DNA of 64,000 nt. It comes from Bradyrhizobium hereditatis (GTDB taxonomy: Bacteria; Pseudomonadota; Alphaproteobacteria; Rhizobiales; Xanthobacteraceae). How positions within the stretch are numbered: the first letter of the stretch is position 1; every line of letters begins with the position of its first letter. Positions 44,444 through 53,186 of this stretch are shown here, one piece after another. Location: contig NZ_JAGKJK010000022.1 of assembly GCF_020329435.1 (NCBI RefSeq), positions 37,543-101,542 on the forward strand, read 5' to 3'. The notes beneath the pieces are model-generated. The model searched no databases. It was not told the origin of the DNA and saw only the letters and a program-made list of their open reading frames with translations. The position numbers and the translations under genes are program-made.

Positions 44444-46072
44444 TCACGCCGCCGCGTTCGGGAAGCTATAGCTCTTGAACTGCTCGCGCAGCGCGGTCTT
44501 CAGGATCTTGCCGGTCGCGGTGTGGGGGATGCCGTCGACGAAAGCGACGTCGTCAGGCATCCACCATTTGGCGATCTTGCCTTCCATGAACTTCAGGATT
44601 TCTTCGCGCGTCGCCTTCTGGCCCTGCTTGAGCTGCACGATCAGAAGCGGACGCTCGTCCCATTTGGGGTGATAGACGCCGATGACGGCGGCTTCCGCGA
44701 CCGCGGGATGGCCGACCGCGAGGTTTTCCAGATCGATCGACGAGATCCATTCGCCGCCGGACTTGATGACGTCCTTGGAGCGGTCGGTGATCCGCATGTA
44801 GCCGTGTGGATCGATCGTGGCGACGTCGCCGGTATCGAAGAAGCCTTCCTCGTCGAGGATGTCAGTATCAAGCTTGAAATAGGCCTTGGCGACGGCCGGG
44901 CCGGCGACCTTGAGGCGGCCGAACGTCTTGCCGTCCCACGGCAGCTCCTTGCCGGCATCGTCGGTGATCTTCATCTCGACGCCGAACGGCGGGTAGCCTT
45001 GCGTCTGCAGGATGTCGAGGCGCTCCTCGCCGGTGAGCTCGGCAAAGGGCGGCTTCAGCGCCGCCACCGTGCCGATCGGGCTCATCTCGGTCATGCCCCA
45101 GGCGTGGCGCACGCGAACGCCCATATCGACGAACGACTTGATCATTGAGCGCGGCATCGCCGAGCCGCCGCACACCACACTCTTGAGGTGGGGCAGCTTC
45201 AGATTATTGGCCGCCATGTGGTTGAGCAGCATCAGCCACACGGTCGGAACGCCGGCAGTATGCGTGACCTTCTCGGTCTCGAGCAGTTCGAAGACGGAGG
45301 CGCCGTCGAGCTTGGGGCCGGGCATCACGAGCTTGGTCCCCATGGAGGGTGCGGAGAACGCGATGCCCCAGCTGTTGGCATGGAACAACGGCACCACCGG
45401 CAGCATTGTCTCGGCGGCGCTGGTGCCGAGGGCATCGACATTGTTGGCCATCAGCCCGTGCAGCACGTTAGAGCGATGCGAATACAACACGCCCTTCGGA
45501 TCACCTGTCGTGCCCGAGGTGTAGCACATCGCGGCCGCGGTATTTTCATCAAAGTCCTTCCACGTGAACTTGCCGTCGACCTCGCCGATCCAGTCTTCAT
45601 AGGCGATCGCGTTCTTGAGCGTCGTCTGCGGCATGTGCGCCTTGTCGGTCAGCACGACGTAGCGCTCGACGCTCGGCAGGTTGTCGGCGAGCTTTTCCAG
45701 GATCGGCACGAAGGTGATGTCGGTCATCACCATGCGGTCCTCCGCATGGTTGATGATCCAGGCGATCTGGTCGGGGAAAAGTCGCGGATTGACGGTGTGG
45801 CAGATCGCGCCGATTCCCATAATGCCGTACCAGCATTCGAGGTGGCGCCAGGTGTTCCAGGCGATGGTGGCGACGCGATCACCGAGCTTGATGCCGTCGC
45901 GGTCGAGACGCTGCGATACTCTCAGCGCGCGTGCATGAATTTCGGCGTAATTGGTGCGATGAATGGGACCTTCGACGGACCGCGTGACGACCTCTTGCGT
46001 GCCGTGATACTTCGCCGCGTGTTCGATAATCCGATGGCAAAGCAAAGGCCAATCTTGCATCAAGCCGAGCAT
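44444..46072 (-). CDS. AMP-dependent acyl-CoA synthetase (fatty-acid ligase)
   Basis: The 542-residue adenylate-forming enzyme activates a carboxylate to its CoA thioester. The AMP motif is CYTSGTTGDPKGVLYSH (near residue 186), and WGMTEMSPIGTV and DRSKDVIKSGGEW supply the later motifs, with the C-terminal Lys in TATGKILKTALR. It is closest in shape to medium/long-chain fatty-acyl and dicarboxylate ligases. The ATG at 46072 has GGAGG nine bases upstream, better placed than the GTG six bases before it. It stands alone between the small ORF and a divergent extensin-like gene. Confidence 0.92.
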   Translation of the reverse strand: MLGLMQDWPLLCHRIIEHAAKYHGTQEVVTRSVEGPIHRTNYAEIHARALRVSQRLDRDGIKLGDRVATIAWNTWRHLECWYGIMGIGAICHTVNPRLFPDQIAWIINHAEDRMVMTDITFVPILEKLADNLPSVERYVVLTDKAHMPQTTLKNAIAYEDWIGEVDGKFTWKDFDENTAAAMCYTSGTTGDPKGVLYSHRSNVLHGLMANNVDALGTSAAETMLPVVPLFHANSWGIAFSAPSMGTKLVMPGPKLDGASVFELLETEKVTHTAGVPTVWLMLLNHMAANNLKLPHLKSVVCGGSAMPRSMIKSFVDMGVRVRHAWGMTEMSPIGTVAALKPPFAELTGEERLDILQTQGYPPFGVEMKITDDAGKELPWDGKTFGRLKVAGPAVAKAYFKLDTDILDEEGFFDTGDVATIDPHGYMRITDRSKDVIKSGGEWISSIDLENLAVGHPAVAEAAVIGVYHPKWDERPLLIVQLKQGQKATREEILKFMEGKIAKWWMPDDVAFVDGIPHTATGKILKTALREQFKSYSFPNAAA

Positions 46073-46155
46073 ACGCACTTTCCTCCAATGGTTCGTTCTT
46101 TGCCGCGATCTGCCCTCTCTATGGGCGGATCGGCGGTTGGGTTCGTGGAATTGAC

Positions 46156-47292
46156 ATGAACTTTACCGCGCGGAAAGCAAGCCGAAAATGGGCTAATGGC
46201 GCCTTTGGCCGCATTGGAGCGGCAATGGTTACCGCTGCGGCGGCAGCGCTATTGATTGGCATGCCAGCCGAGCCGGCGTTGGCGGCGAAGGCCTCGCACG
46301 CCGCGCCCTGGGACAATCTGTTCAGGCATTTACAGCCGCGTCCGCGAGCAAAGGCGCGACACGCCGTCGTGCCGTTGCCGAAGCCGCGTCCCGCCGAAGC
46401 GCCATCTGACGAGGCTGAGCAGCCGCCCGAGAAGGAGCAGGCATCGCCTGAGAAGGACAAGGCCAAGGAGCAGGCGACGCCGGCGCCCCAGCCCACGCCG
46501 CAGCCATCGGCCTGCCGGCTGGCGTTGACGGACGAAGTCGCCATCGCTCCCAGCATCCCGGATATTCGTGGCACCAACGGCTGCGGCGGCGAGGATCTGG
46601 TGCGGCTGGAGGCGATCGTGCTGCCGGACAAGCGGCGTGTGTCAGTGAAGCCGGCAGCGATCCTGCGCTGTCCCATGGCTTCCGCGGTCGCCGACTGGAT
46701 CCGCAACGACCTTGCGCCGCTGGCGGAGCGCCTCGGCAGCACCGTTTCCGACCTCGACAATTTCGATTCGTTCGAGTGCCGGGGCCGAAACCGCATCGTG
46801 GGCGCGAAACTCTCAGAACATGGCCGCGCGAACGCGCTCGACGTGCGCGGCTTCAAGCTCGCCGATGGCACCTCGATTTCGCTGACCGACCGGACCGTGC
46901 CGCGGAAATTGCGCGAGAGCGTGCTGCACTCCGCCTGCACGCGGTTTTCGACCGTGCTCGGTCCGGGCTCGGACTGGTACCACGAGGACCACATCCATCT
47001 CGACCTGATGGAACGGCGCGGCAATTACCGGATCTGCCAGTGGGACGTGTGGGACCCGCTGCCGCAGAAGGCCCCGTTATTGCCGGCCGAGCGGCCCGAG
47101 GAAGCGCCGCCGCGCGAGGTTGCCGCCAAACCGGAAGATGCCAAATCGGATGCCGGCAAGCACGACGCTGGCAAATCTGAAGCGGCTCATGATGCCGAGC
47201 CCGAGGCCGAAAAATCGAATGCCGAAAAGGACGAGCCGCCGCGTGAGGAAAAGCCTGCAAAGAAAAAGCGCCGGCAAAACCGGCGCTCTTGA
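46156..47292 (+). CDS. Extensin-like family protein
   Basis: The 378-residue protein has a Sec signal (AMVTAAAAALLIGMPAEPALAA) and a Pro/Lys-rich linker (PKPRPAEAPSDEAEQPPEKE). The extensin-like C domain (pfam06904 type) runs about 112-300: ILRCPMASAVADWIRNDL, SEHGRANALDVRGF, HEDHIHLDLMERRGNYRICQW. The fold is that of D-Ala-D-Ala carboxypeptidase-like (VanY/MepA) hydrolases, so a peptidoglycan role is likely. An Ala/Lys/Glu-rich tail ends in KKKRRQNRRS. It faces an L,D-transpeptidase gene tail to tail. Confidence 0.85.
   Translation: MNFTARKASRKWANGAFGRIGAAMVTAAAAALLIGMPAEPALAAKASHAAPWDNLFRHLQPRPRAKARHAVVPLPKPRPAEAPSDEAEQPPEKEQASPEKDKAKEQATPAPQPTPQPSACRLALTDEVAIAPSIPDIRGTNGCGGEDLVRLEAIVLPDKRRVSVKPAAILRCPMASAVADWIRNDLAPLAERLGSTVSDLDNFDSFECRGRNRIVGAKLSEHGRANALDVRGFKLADGTSISLTDRTVPRKLRESVLHSACTRFSTVLGPGSDWYHEDHIHLDLMERRGNYRICQWDVWDPLPQKAPLLPAERPEEAPPREVAAKPEDAKSDAGKHDAGKSEAAHDAEPEAEKSNAEKDEPPREEKPAKKKRRQNRRS
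47256..47287 (-). terminator. Intrinsic terminator inside the 3' end of the extensin-like gene
   Basis: Reading the minus strand, an 8-bp stem AGCGCCGG/CCGGCGCT with a TTTTG loop is followed by TTTTCTTT. It lies about 34 bases beyond the L,D-transpeptidase stop (47321), within the last codons of the convergent gene. Confidence 0.75.
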
Positions 47293-47320
47293 TCCTTGAC
47301 TGCAGTGTAACCGACGTCGA

Positions 47321-48007
47321 CTACTGGGCCATCGGGCCGCTGTTGCCGCCGCCCTGCAGCGCCATCTTGGAGTTGAACGGCGAGTCACCCTGCTTGGGCT
47401 CGAGCACAACGACTACGGTGCCGGTTTTCACGCGGCTATAGAGGTCGATGACGTCCTCGTTGGTCATACGGATGCAGCCTGACGAGATCGACGCGCCGAT
47501 ATATTCCGGCTGGTTGGTGCCGTGGATGCGGAACAGCGTGTCGCGGTTGCCCTGATAGAGGTAGAGCGCGCGGGCGCCGAGCGGATTATCTACGCCGCCG
47601 GGCACCGAAGCCGGCAGGCCTTCGATACGCTTGTGAATGTCGGCGGTTGGCGTCCACTTCGGCCATTCGGCCATGTTGCCGACCCGGGCGATGCCGGAGA
47701 AAGCCAGTGCTTCCTCGCCCACGGTCACGCCGTAGCGGATCGCCTTGCCGCCATCCTGCACCAGATAGAGGTAGTGGTTGTCGGAATCGACGACGATGGT
47801 GCCGGGCAGTTCCTTGCGGTGATAGTCGACAATGGCACGGCGGAACGGCTCAGGAGGCTTAACCGCAGCATACCGCGCTTTCGCGAGCTGGGCCTTGTCG
47901 TTCGGCTTGAGGTTGGCCTCAGGGGCGGCCTGATAAGTGGTTGCCGGCATACAGCCGGACAACGCAAGGCCAGCGGCGAGCAACCCCAACATTACTTTCA
48001 GCGACAT
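47321..48007 (-). CDS. L,D-transpeptidase lipoprotein (YkuD domain)
   Basis: The 228-residue protein starts at the ATG at 48007 with a lipoprotein signal (KVMLGLLAAGLALSGCMPA; Cys in LSGC). The YkuD domain follows: IVVDSDNHYLYLVQDGGKAI, FRIHGTNQPE, and the catalytic SSGCIRMTNEDV. It cross-links peptidoglycan stems (3-3) or attaches lipoproteins in the periplasm. A minus-strand terminator lies just beyond the stop. Its convergent neighbour is the extensin-like protein. Confidence 0.9.
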   Translation of the reverse strand: MSLKVMLGLLAAGLALSGCMPATTYQAAPEANLKPNDKAQLAKARYAAVKPPEPFRRAIVDYHRKELPGTIVVDSDNHYLYLVQDGGKAIRYGVTVGEEALAFSGIARVGNMAEWPKWTPTADIHKRIEGLPASVPGGVDNPLGARALYLYQGNRDTLFRIHGTNQPEYIGASISSGCIRMTNEDVIDLYSRVKTGTVVVVLEPKQGDSPFNSKMALQGGGNSGPMAQ

Positions 48008-48407
48008 GGCTACTTCCAATCGAAAGTCTGGCGTTCGCAGCGACAATCTTGCGCCAAAAACGCGACGATTCCATTAATCCCATTATCCGCAATTACCGGC
48101 CGATAAGCCAGCATTTGCAGCCCTGTTCGGCGCTGCGGAAGCCCAGCTGTGGCTTTTGTGCCGCAAGTTTTGCGGCCGTCGGTTGTTTTCTGGCCACAGG
48201 GGATGCCCCGAGCCTGATCGGGGCCCCGCCAGCGCCACCCCGCCGCCACAAATATGGATCGCCGGTTAATGCGCCGGTCATGAAGCGCTCGGCAGAATCG
48301 GATTTAGTATCCTTCGGTAGCCATGGCGCTTTGATGCGAAAGTCGTTACCGGCTCGCGTAGAGAAGCACGTAGAACAACGGGCCGCCGCCCAGTTTCGGA
48401 GTTGCCC
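48008..48407. other. Gene-free divergent spacer with two hairpins upstream of corA
   Basis: No credible ORF. Two hairpins are visible: gccgcaa/ttgcggc at 48160-48176 and gccccga/tcggggc at 48205-48224. They could form part of a 5' leader for corA, but no known Mg2+ riboswitch was recognised. Confidence 0.45.
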
Positions 48408-49385
48408 ATGTTTTCGGTCTTTGTTCCCTTCGGCTCCACACTCAAGAAGCTCCCCGCCGCGGATCCGGCGGCCCTTCCGGACAATGCAGTCTGGATCGAC
48501 CTCTTGAACCCCACGTCGGAGGAGGATCGCGCGGTTGAGCGGCTGGCCGGGATCGCGGTCCCGACCCGGGAGGACATGCAGGAAATCGAGATTTCCAGCC
48601 GGCTCTATATCGAGAACAGCGCCCGCTACATGACCGCGACGCTGATGTGCAATTCCGACACCGACATGCCGAAGACCACGGCCGTGACATTCATCCTGGC
48701 CGGTCACCGCCTGGTCACCGTCCGTTACGATGAGCCGAAGCCGTTTGCCCTGATCGAGCACAAGCTGGCGCGCTCATGCATGCCGGGAATCTCGGGCGAG
48801 ATGGTGCTGATGGAACTACTTGACGCGGTGATCGACCGCTGCGCCGATATCCTGGAACGCGCTGGCGCTGAGGTGGATCAGGTCTCGCACGACATCTTTG
48901 AGCCCGAAAGCGCGCGCCATGGTCATGCCAAGCGGTACTCGCAGATATTGATCGCGATTGGCCGCAAGGGGGACCTGGTCTCCAAGATCCGCGAAAGCCT
49001 GGTGTCGATCGGCCGCGTCGTGACCTTCCTGTCGGCGGTGGTGGAAGGCGTCAAATGGTCCAAGGACATGCGCGAGCAGCTCAAGACTATGCAGCGCGAC
49101 GTCGCCTCGCTGACCGACCACGCGTCCTATCTTTCCAACAAGATCACCTTCACGCTCGACGCCATGCTTGGCGTCGTCAATCTCGAGCAGAACAACATCA
49201 TCAAGCTGTTCTCGGTGATGGCCGTCGTCTTGATGCCGCCGACGCTGATCGCCTCGATCTACGGCATGAACTTCAAGGCGATGCCGGAACTCGAATGGGC
49301 GCACGGCTATCCGATGGCACTCTTCATGATGCTCATGGCAGCAGTGCTGCCATACCTGTTCTTCAGGTGGAAGAAGTGGTTGTAG
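48408..49385 (+). CDS. corA: CorA-family magnesium/cobalt transporter
   Basis: The 325-residue protein has the CorA soluble funnel domain, long helices and two C-terminal membrane segments, with the signature YGMNF (near 284) in IASIYGMNFKAMPELEW, then a closing helix ending RWKKWL. It forms a pentameric channel for Mg2+ or Co2+. The ATG at 48408 has CGGAG at -9 to -13. It appears single-gene. Confidence 0.93.
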   Translation: MFSVFVPFGSTLKKLPAADPAALPDNAVWIDLLNPTSEEDRAVERLAGIAVPTREDMQEIEISSRLYIENSARYMTATLMCNSDTDMPKTTAVTFILAGHRLVTVRYDEPKPFALIEHKLARSCMPGISGEMVLMELLDAVIDRCADILERAGAEVDQVSHDIFEPESARHGHAKRYSQILIAIGRKGDLVSKIRESLVSIGRVVTFLSAVVEGVKWSKDMREQLKTMQRDVASLTDHASYLSNKITFTLDAMLGVVNLEQNNIIKLFSVMAVVLMPPTLIASIYGMNFKAMPELEWAHGYPMALFMMLMAAVLPYLFFRWKKWL

Positions 49386-49513
49386 AGCGCGGTTCCCTGC
49401 GGTTCCACACGTGCGAAGATCGGTTCAACTTCACCGCTAAAATTTGAGCAGTGGGCTGAACGAATGATCGAAACTTGTCTGCGATAAATCGCGTCTCAGG
49501 CCGCGAGGATCCC

Positions 49514-49732
49514 ATGGTTGAGAAACTCATAAAGTCGCCGCGTAACGTCATCGAGCTGGCGCGCTATCAGCAGAGCCGCGCTGTTGGCAAGGCGCAGGCG
49601 TTCTCGACGCGGCTTTGCCGGCACTGCGGCGCGGCGCTGGCGGACGGCGAGAACGAAGACGAGTGTTCGAGCACGTTCAACATCGCGGCGGCCAATCTGC
49701 GCATGGCGCAACGAAAATTTCGCGCCGAGTGA
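49514..49732 (+). CDS. Small protein with possible zinc-ribbon Cys motif
   Basis: The 72-residue product (MVEKLIKSPRNVIELARYQQ) contains CRHCGAALADGENEDEC, three Cys with one CxxC, then a helical tail (NIAAANLRMAQRKFRAE). GAGG precedes the ATG by five bases. Function unknown; a rhizobial small conserved protein by appearance. Confidence 0.6.
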   Translation: MVEKLIKSPRNVIELARYQQSRAVGKAQAFSTRLCRHCGAALADGENEDECSSTFNIAAANLRMAQRKFRAE

Positions 49733-49753
49733 GTGGCCGGCTTGCGAGGTGAT

Positions 49754-49840
49754 GTAGGGTGGGCAAAGGCGCATCGCGCCGTGCCCACCGCGTCCTGCGC
49801 TGAAAAAAATGGTGGGCACGCTTCGCTTTGCCCACCCTAC
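49754..49840. repeat. Inverted repeat family D copy 2
   Basis: Begins gtagggtgggcaaa and ends tttgcccaccctac, with inner arms cgtgcccacc and ggtgggcacg. It matches the family at 21955-22043. It lies between the convergent small protein and SDR genes and probably terminates both. Confidence 0.85.
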
Positions 49841-49863
49841 GACGATCTGGCGGTCGCATCGCC

Positions 49864-50616
49864 CTAAACATGCTGGCCGCCGTTGATGTGAATCTCTGCG
49901 CCGTTCACATACGAACTGGTTTCCGTGCACAGCACATAGATAATCTTGGCGACCTCGTCCGGCGTGCCGAGCCGGTGCATGGGAATCTGCTGCTCGACGA
50001 TCTTCTCGGTGCCCGGCGACAGGATCGAGGTGTCGATCTCGCCCGGCGCGATCGCGTTGACGCGGACGCCGACGCGGCCGAAGTCGTAGGCCATCTCGCG
50101 CGTCAGCGAGGCGAGCGCCGCTTTCGACGTCGCGTAGGCGGCGCCCGCGAAAGGGTGCACGCGCGAGCCCGCGATCGAGGTGACGTTCACCACCGCGCCT
50201 CTGGCGTGCTTCAATTCCTCGATCAGGCCGCGCGCGATCATGATCGGCGCGAAGAAGTTGACGTGGAAGACGTGGCTCCAGGTCTCGATGTCAGTGTCCA
50301 TGGTGCCGAGCCGCCCGCCGCCCGGCGCTTTCGGCGAGATCGCGGCGTTATTGACGAGCGCGTGCAGCTCATCGTTCTCAAGCCGTCTGCGGATCTCGCC
50401 AATCGCGCGAACGGTGTCGTCGTGGCTGCCGAGGTCGACCTCGATGTGATCCTCAGGGCCCGCGCCCCACGGGCAGACTTCCGGAAAGGCATGCCGCGAG
50501 CAGGTGATGACGCGCCAGCCGGCCGAGGAGAACCGGATCGCGGTGGCATGGCCGATGCCGCGGCTGGCACCGGTCAGAAGCAACGTGCGCCGTGGCGCAT
50601 TGGATGGAGCGGGCAT
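49864..50616 (-). CDS. Short-chain dehydrogenase/reductase
   Basis: The 250-residue classical SDR has TLLLTGASRGIGHATAIRF, ALVNNAAIS, Ser in VVNVTSIAGS, and the catalytic YATSK in AYATSKAALASL. An SPGTEKIVEQQIPMHRLG loop and INGGQHV end follow. Substrate unknown. It lies 42 bases from the divergently oriented region end of pdxH, on the same strand, so it may be cotranscribed downstream of pdxH. Confidence 0.9.
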   Translation of the reverse strand: MPAPSNAPRRTLLLTGASRGIGHATAIRFSSAGWRVITCSRHAFPEVCPWGAGPEDHIEVDLGSHDDTVRAIGEIRRRLENDELHALVNNAAISPKAPGGGRLGTMDTDIETWSHVFHVNFFAPIMIARGLIEELKHARGAVVNVTSIAGSRVHPFAGAAYATSKAALASLTREMAYDFGRVGVRVNAIAPGEIDTSILSPGTEKIVEQQIPMHRLGTPDEVAKIIYVLCTETSSYVNGAEIHINGGQHV

Positions 50617-50658
50617 GCAGGTCTTTCAACTTTGAACGTCGTCGCGTGGCGTTTAGCG

Positions 50659-51300
50659 TCAGGGATAGAGCCGCACCTTACTCCATGCTTGTCCCGGCGC
50701 ATCGCGGCGGAATTCGATGCGGTCGTGCAGGCGGAACGGGCGGTCGTGCCAGAATTCGATACGCGAGGGCGTGATGCGCCAGCCGCTCCAGCCCGGTGGG
50801 CGCGGCACTTCGCCGATGACATATTTGGCGGCGACCAGTGCGATCGCCTGCTCGAAGGCGAAGCGGCTTTCCAGCGGCTGCGACTGCTTGCTGGCCCAGG
50901 CGCCAATTTGTGCCTGCTTCGGCCGCGTGGCGAAATAGGCGTCGGCCTCCTCATCCGTCACCGGCGTCACGTTGCCGCGGATACGGACCTGACGGCGCAA
51001 CGACTTCCAGTGAAATAGTAAAGCAGCCTTAGGATTTGCGGCGAGTTCGCGGCCTTTCTGGCTGGCGATGTGGCTGTAGAACACGAAACCATCCGCGTCA
51101 TAGCCCTTCATCAGCACCATCCGGACATCCGGCAGCCCGTCAGCATCGACGGTCGCAAGCGCCATCGCATTGGGATCGTTCGGCTCGGACTTCACGGCTT
51201 CCGCAAACCACTCGGCGAACAGCGCAAACGGTTCCTCGGCCGCTGTAAAATCACCCGATGTTAACGGTGTCGGGTGTTTGATGGAGGTCGTGTCCGTCAT
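50659..51300 (-). CDS. pdxH: Pyridoxamine 5'-phosphate oxidase
   Basis: The 213-residue FMN enzyme makes pyridoxal 5'-phosphate. It shows MALATVDADGLPDVRMVLMKG, FYSHIASQKGRELAANPKAA, RQVRIRGNVTPV and the C-terminal RPPGWSGWRI, FRLHDRIEF and RLYP end. The ATG at 51300 gives the usual length of about 213. The 3' gene on the same strand is an SDR. Divergent from a lipoprotein gene. Confidence 0.93.
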   Translation of the reverse strand: MTDTTSIKHPTPLTSGDFTAAEEPFALFAEWFAEAVKSEPNDPNAMALATVDADGLPDVRMVLMKGYDADGFVFYSHIASQKGRELAANPKAALLFHWKSLRRQVRIRGNVTPVTDEEADAYFATRPKQAQIGAWASKQSQPLESRFAFEQAIALVAAKYVIGEVPRPPGWSGWRITPSRIEFWHDRPFRLHDRIEFRRDAPGQAWSKVRLYP

Positions 51301-51314
51301 GGCAGGAGTCCCAG

Positions 51315-51827
51315 TTGCGTACCCTCGCGTCCCAGCGCGCGTTGCAGCCCGGTTACGGGCACGCCCTATATAGGACATGGGGACGCGTTGGCCTATCCGC
51401 GATCGGGCCGGCGCGCGCGGCGATGACGTTGATTTTGATCGGCCTCGGCTCAGGCGGCTGCAGCCTGTCGCGCCCGGACGCCTTCGCCAAGATGAATGCC
51501 GCCGACCTTACGGGCGCGCTCGGCAAGCAGGCGGCAACGCCGATGCCGACCGAGAGCGATCTCGCCTTTGCCCGCACCGCCGCTTCCGATGTGCTCACCA
51601 AGGGCGACAAGGATTCCAGCCAGCCCTGGGAAAATCCGGAAACCGGCGCGCGCGGCTCCGTGACGCCGCTGTCCCAGGCCTACTCCTCGGAAGATGGCCG
51701 CACCTGCCGTGATTTTCTGGCAAGCTATGTCAACGGCCGTTCGGAAAGCTGGCTGCAGGGCGCAGCCTGCAAGGCTGGCCAGGGCCGGTGGGAAATTCAC
51801 ACTATCAAGCCGTGGACGAGGGGCTGA
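51315..51827 (+). CDS. RT0821/Lpp0805-like surface lipoprotein (17 kDa antigen type)
   Basis: The frame of up to 170 residues contains a short hydrophobic segment ending SGGC (lipoprotein-like Cys near 49), then a soluble region: GALGKQAATPMPTESDLAF, GSVTPLSQAYSSEDGRTCRDFLASYV (ends quoted), and WLQGAACKAGQGRWEIHTI. The closing EDGRTCRDF and GRWEI pattern marks the pfam16998 surface-antigen family. The start is unclear: TTG at 51315 or ATG at 51423. Confidence 0.65.
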   Translation: MRTLASQRALQPGYGHALYRTWGRVGLSAIGPARAAMTLILIGLGSGGCSLSRPDAFAKMNAADLTGALGKQAATPMPTESDLAFARTAASDVLTKGDKDSSQPWENPETGARGSVTPLSQAYSSEDGRTCRDFLASYVNGRSESWLQGAACKAGQGRWEIHTIKPWTRG

Positions 51828-51937
51828 AGCAGCCCGTCCAGCCGTTGCAAAAATGCAACTGGCTACCCAGATGAAGCCAAAGCGGGCGAATTGGCCTAAA
51901 CTTCGAGAACTGAATTTCCGTGAAGGAGACGTGACGG

Positions 51938-52891
51938 ATGCGCGACCCCTATGAGGTCTTGGGGGTGCCGCGGGGCGCCAGCGCTGCGGCGATCAAGAGT
52001 GCCTATCGCAAGCTCGCCAAGAAACATCACCCTGATAACAACAAGAACGATCCGAAGGCGGCTGCGCGCTTTGCCGAGATCAATTCGGCCAACGAGATCA
52101 TCGGCGACGAGGACAAGCGCAAGCAGTTCGACCGCGGCGAGATCGACGCCGAAGGCAAGCCGCGCTTCCAGGGCTTCCCGGGCGGTGGCCCGCGTGGCCG
52201 CGCCAGCGGGCCTGGCGGCTTTGAATACAGCTTCCGCACCGGCGGTGATCCCGGCGGCATGGGCGCGACAGGCTTCGAGGACATCCTCAACAGCATGTTC
52301 GGCGGGGCGGCCCGCGGCGCACGTCCCGGCGGCGGCAGGACTTTTGAATTCGACACCGGCGGGATCGGCCTCGATCTCGATCTGAACGTCTCGATGTCCG
52401 TGTCGCTGGAAGAGTCCGTCAAGGGCGGGGAGAAGCGTGTGCGCCTGCCCACTGGCAAGGAGCTCAACGTCAAGATTCCCGCAGGCGTCACCGCCGGCCA
52501 GCAGATCCGGCTGAAGGGACAAGGCGAAACCGCGCCGGGCCATCCGCCGGGTGACCTGCTGATCACGATCAGCATCGCGCCGCACCCGTTCTTCAAGGTC
52601 GACGGCAGCGATCTGCGCCTCGATTTGCCCATCACGCTCTATGAAGCCGTGCTGGGCGGCAAGGTGCGTGTCCCGACCCTCGGCAGCGCTGTCGAACTGT
52701 CGATCCCGAAAAACACCAGCGGCCGCACCTTCCGCCTCAAGGGCAAGGGCCTGCCCAAGCCGGGGGGAACCGGGGACCTGTTCGTCACCACCCGAATTAT
52801 CTTGCCCGACGGGAACGACAGCGATCTTGAGGCATTGATGGAGCGGTGGCGCCATAGCCACCCCTACAACCCACGCAGCGATTTGGGCTGA
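51938..52891 (+). CDS. DnaJ/CbpA-like co-chaperone
   Basis: The 317-residue protein has an N-terminal J domain (YEVLGVPRGASAAAIKSAYR, HPD near 32-34 in HHPDNNK), a G/F-rich linker (GFPGGGPRGRASGPGGF), and two DnaJ C-terminal peptide-binding domains (SVSLEESVKGGEKRVRLPTG, DLPITLYEAVLGGKVRVPTL). It lacks the CxxCxGxG zinc finger, so it is a CbpA-type (type B) J protein rather than DnaJ. It would assist Hsp70. Confidence 0.92.
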   Translation: MRDPYEVLGVPRGASAAAIKSAYRKLAKKHHPDNNKNDPKAAARFAEINSANEIIGDEDKRKQFDRGEIDAEGKPRFQGFPGGGPRGRASGPGGFEYSFRTGGDPGGMGATGFEDILNSMFGGAARGARPGGGRTFEFDTGGIGLDLDLNVSMSVSLEESVKGGEKRVRLPTGKELNVKIPAGVTAGQQIRLKGQGETAPGHPPGDLLITISIAPHPFFKVDGSDLRLDLPITLYEAVLGGKVRVPTLGSAVELSIPKNTSGRTFRLKGKGLPKPGGTGDLFVTTRIILPDGNDSDLEALMERWRHSHPYNPRSDLG

Positions 52892-53186
52892 GTTGGCCTG
52901 ATTCGCGGCGGTGATTTTGTGTGGAACTGACAACGGGGTTCCGAGCCGGAGGTTCCCGATAAAGCGCGCTTCTTTCCAGGAAAATCAAAGGGTTCCCGGA
53001 AAAAGGGGCGGCCTCGAAAGGGGGACCAGCGCGGTACCAAACCCCGATCGAGGCCGCTTGCGCCGATCGGCGGATCGAGCGCCACTCATTTTCGCGTGAT
53101 CACCCGGTGCATTAATGAGACCGGCTGGTGGTTTCATTCCAGATTATTGATGTCAGAATTGGGACAAGGGGAACCTGAGGTTCCTG
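52892..53186. other. Intergenic region with ggttcc-rich hairpins
   Basis: Between convergent genes. It contains several ggttcc-type words, including an odd palindrome ggaacct-g-aggttcc at 53170-53184 flanked by aagggg and cccctt. This may act as a terminator; nothing else was recognised. Confidence 0.5.
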
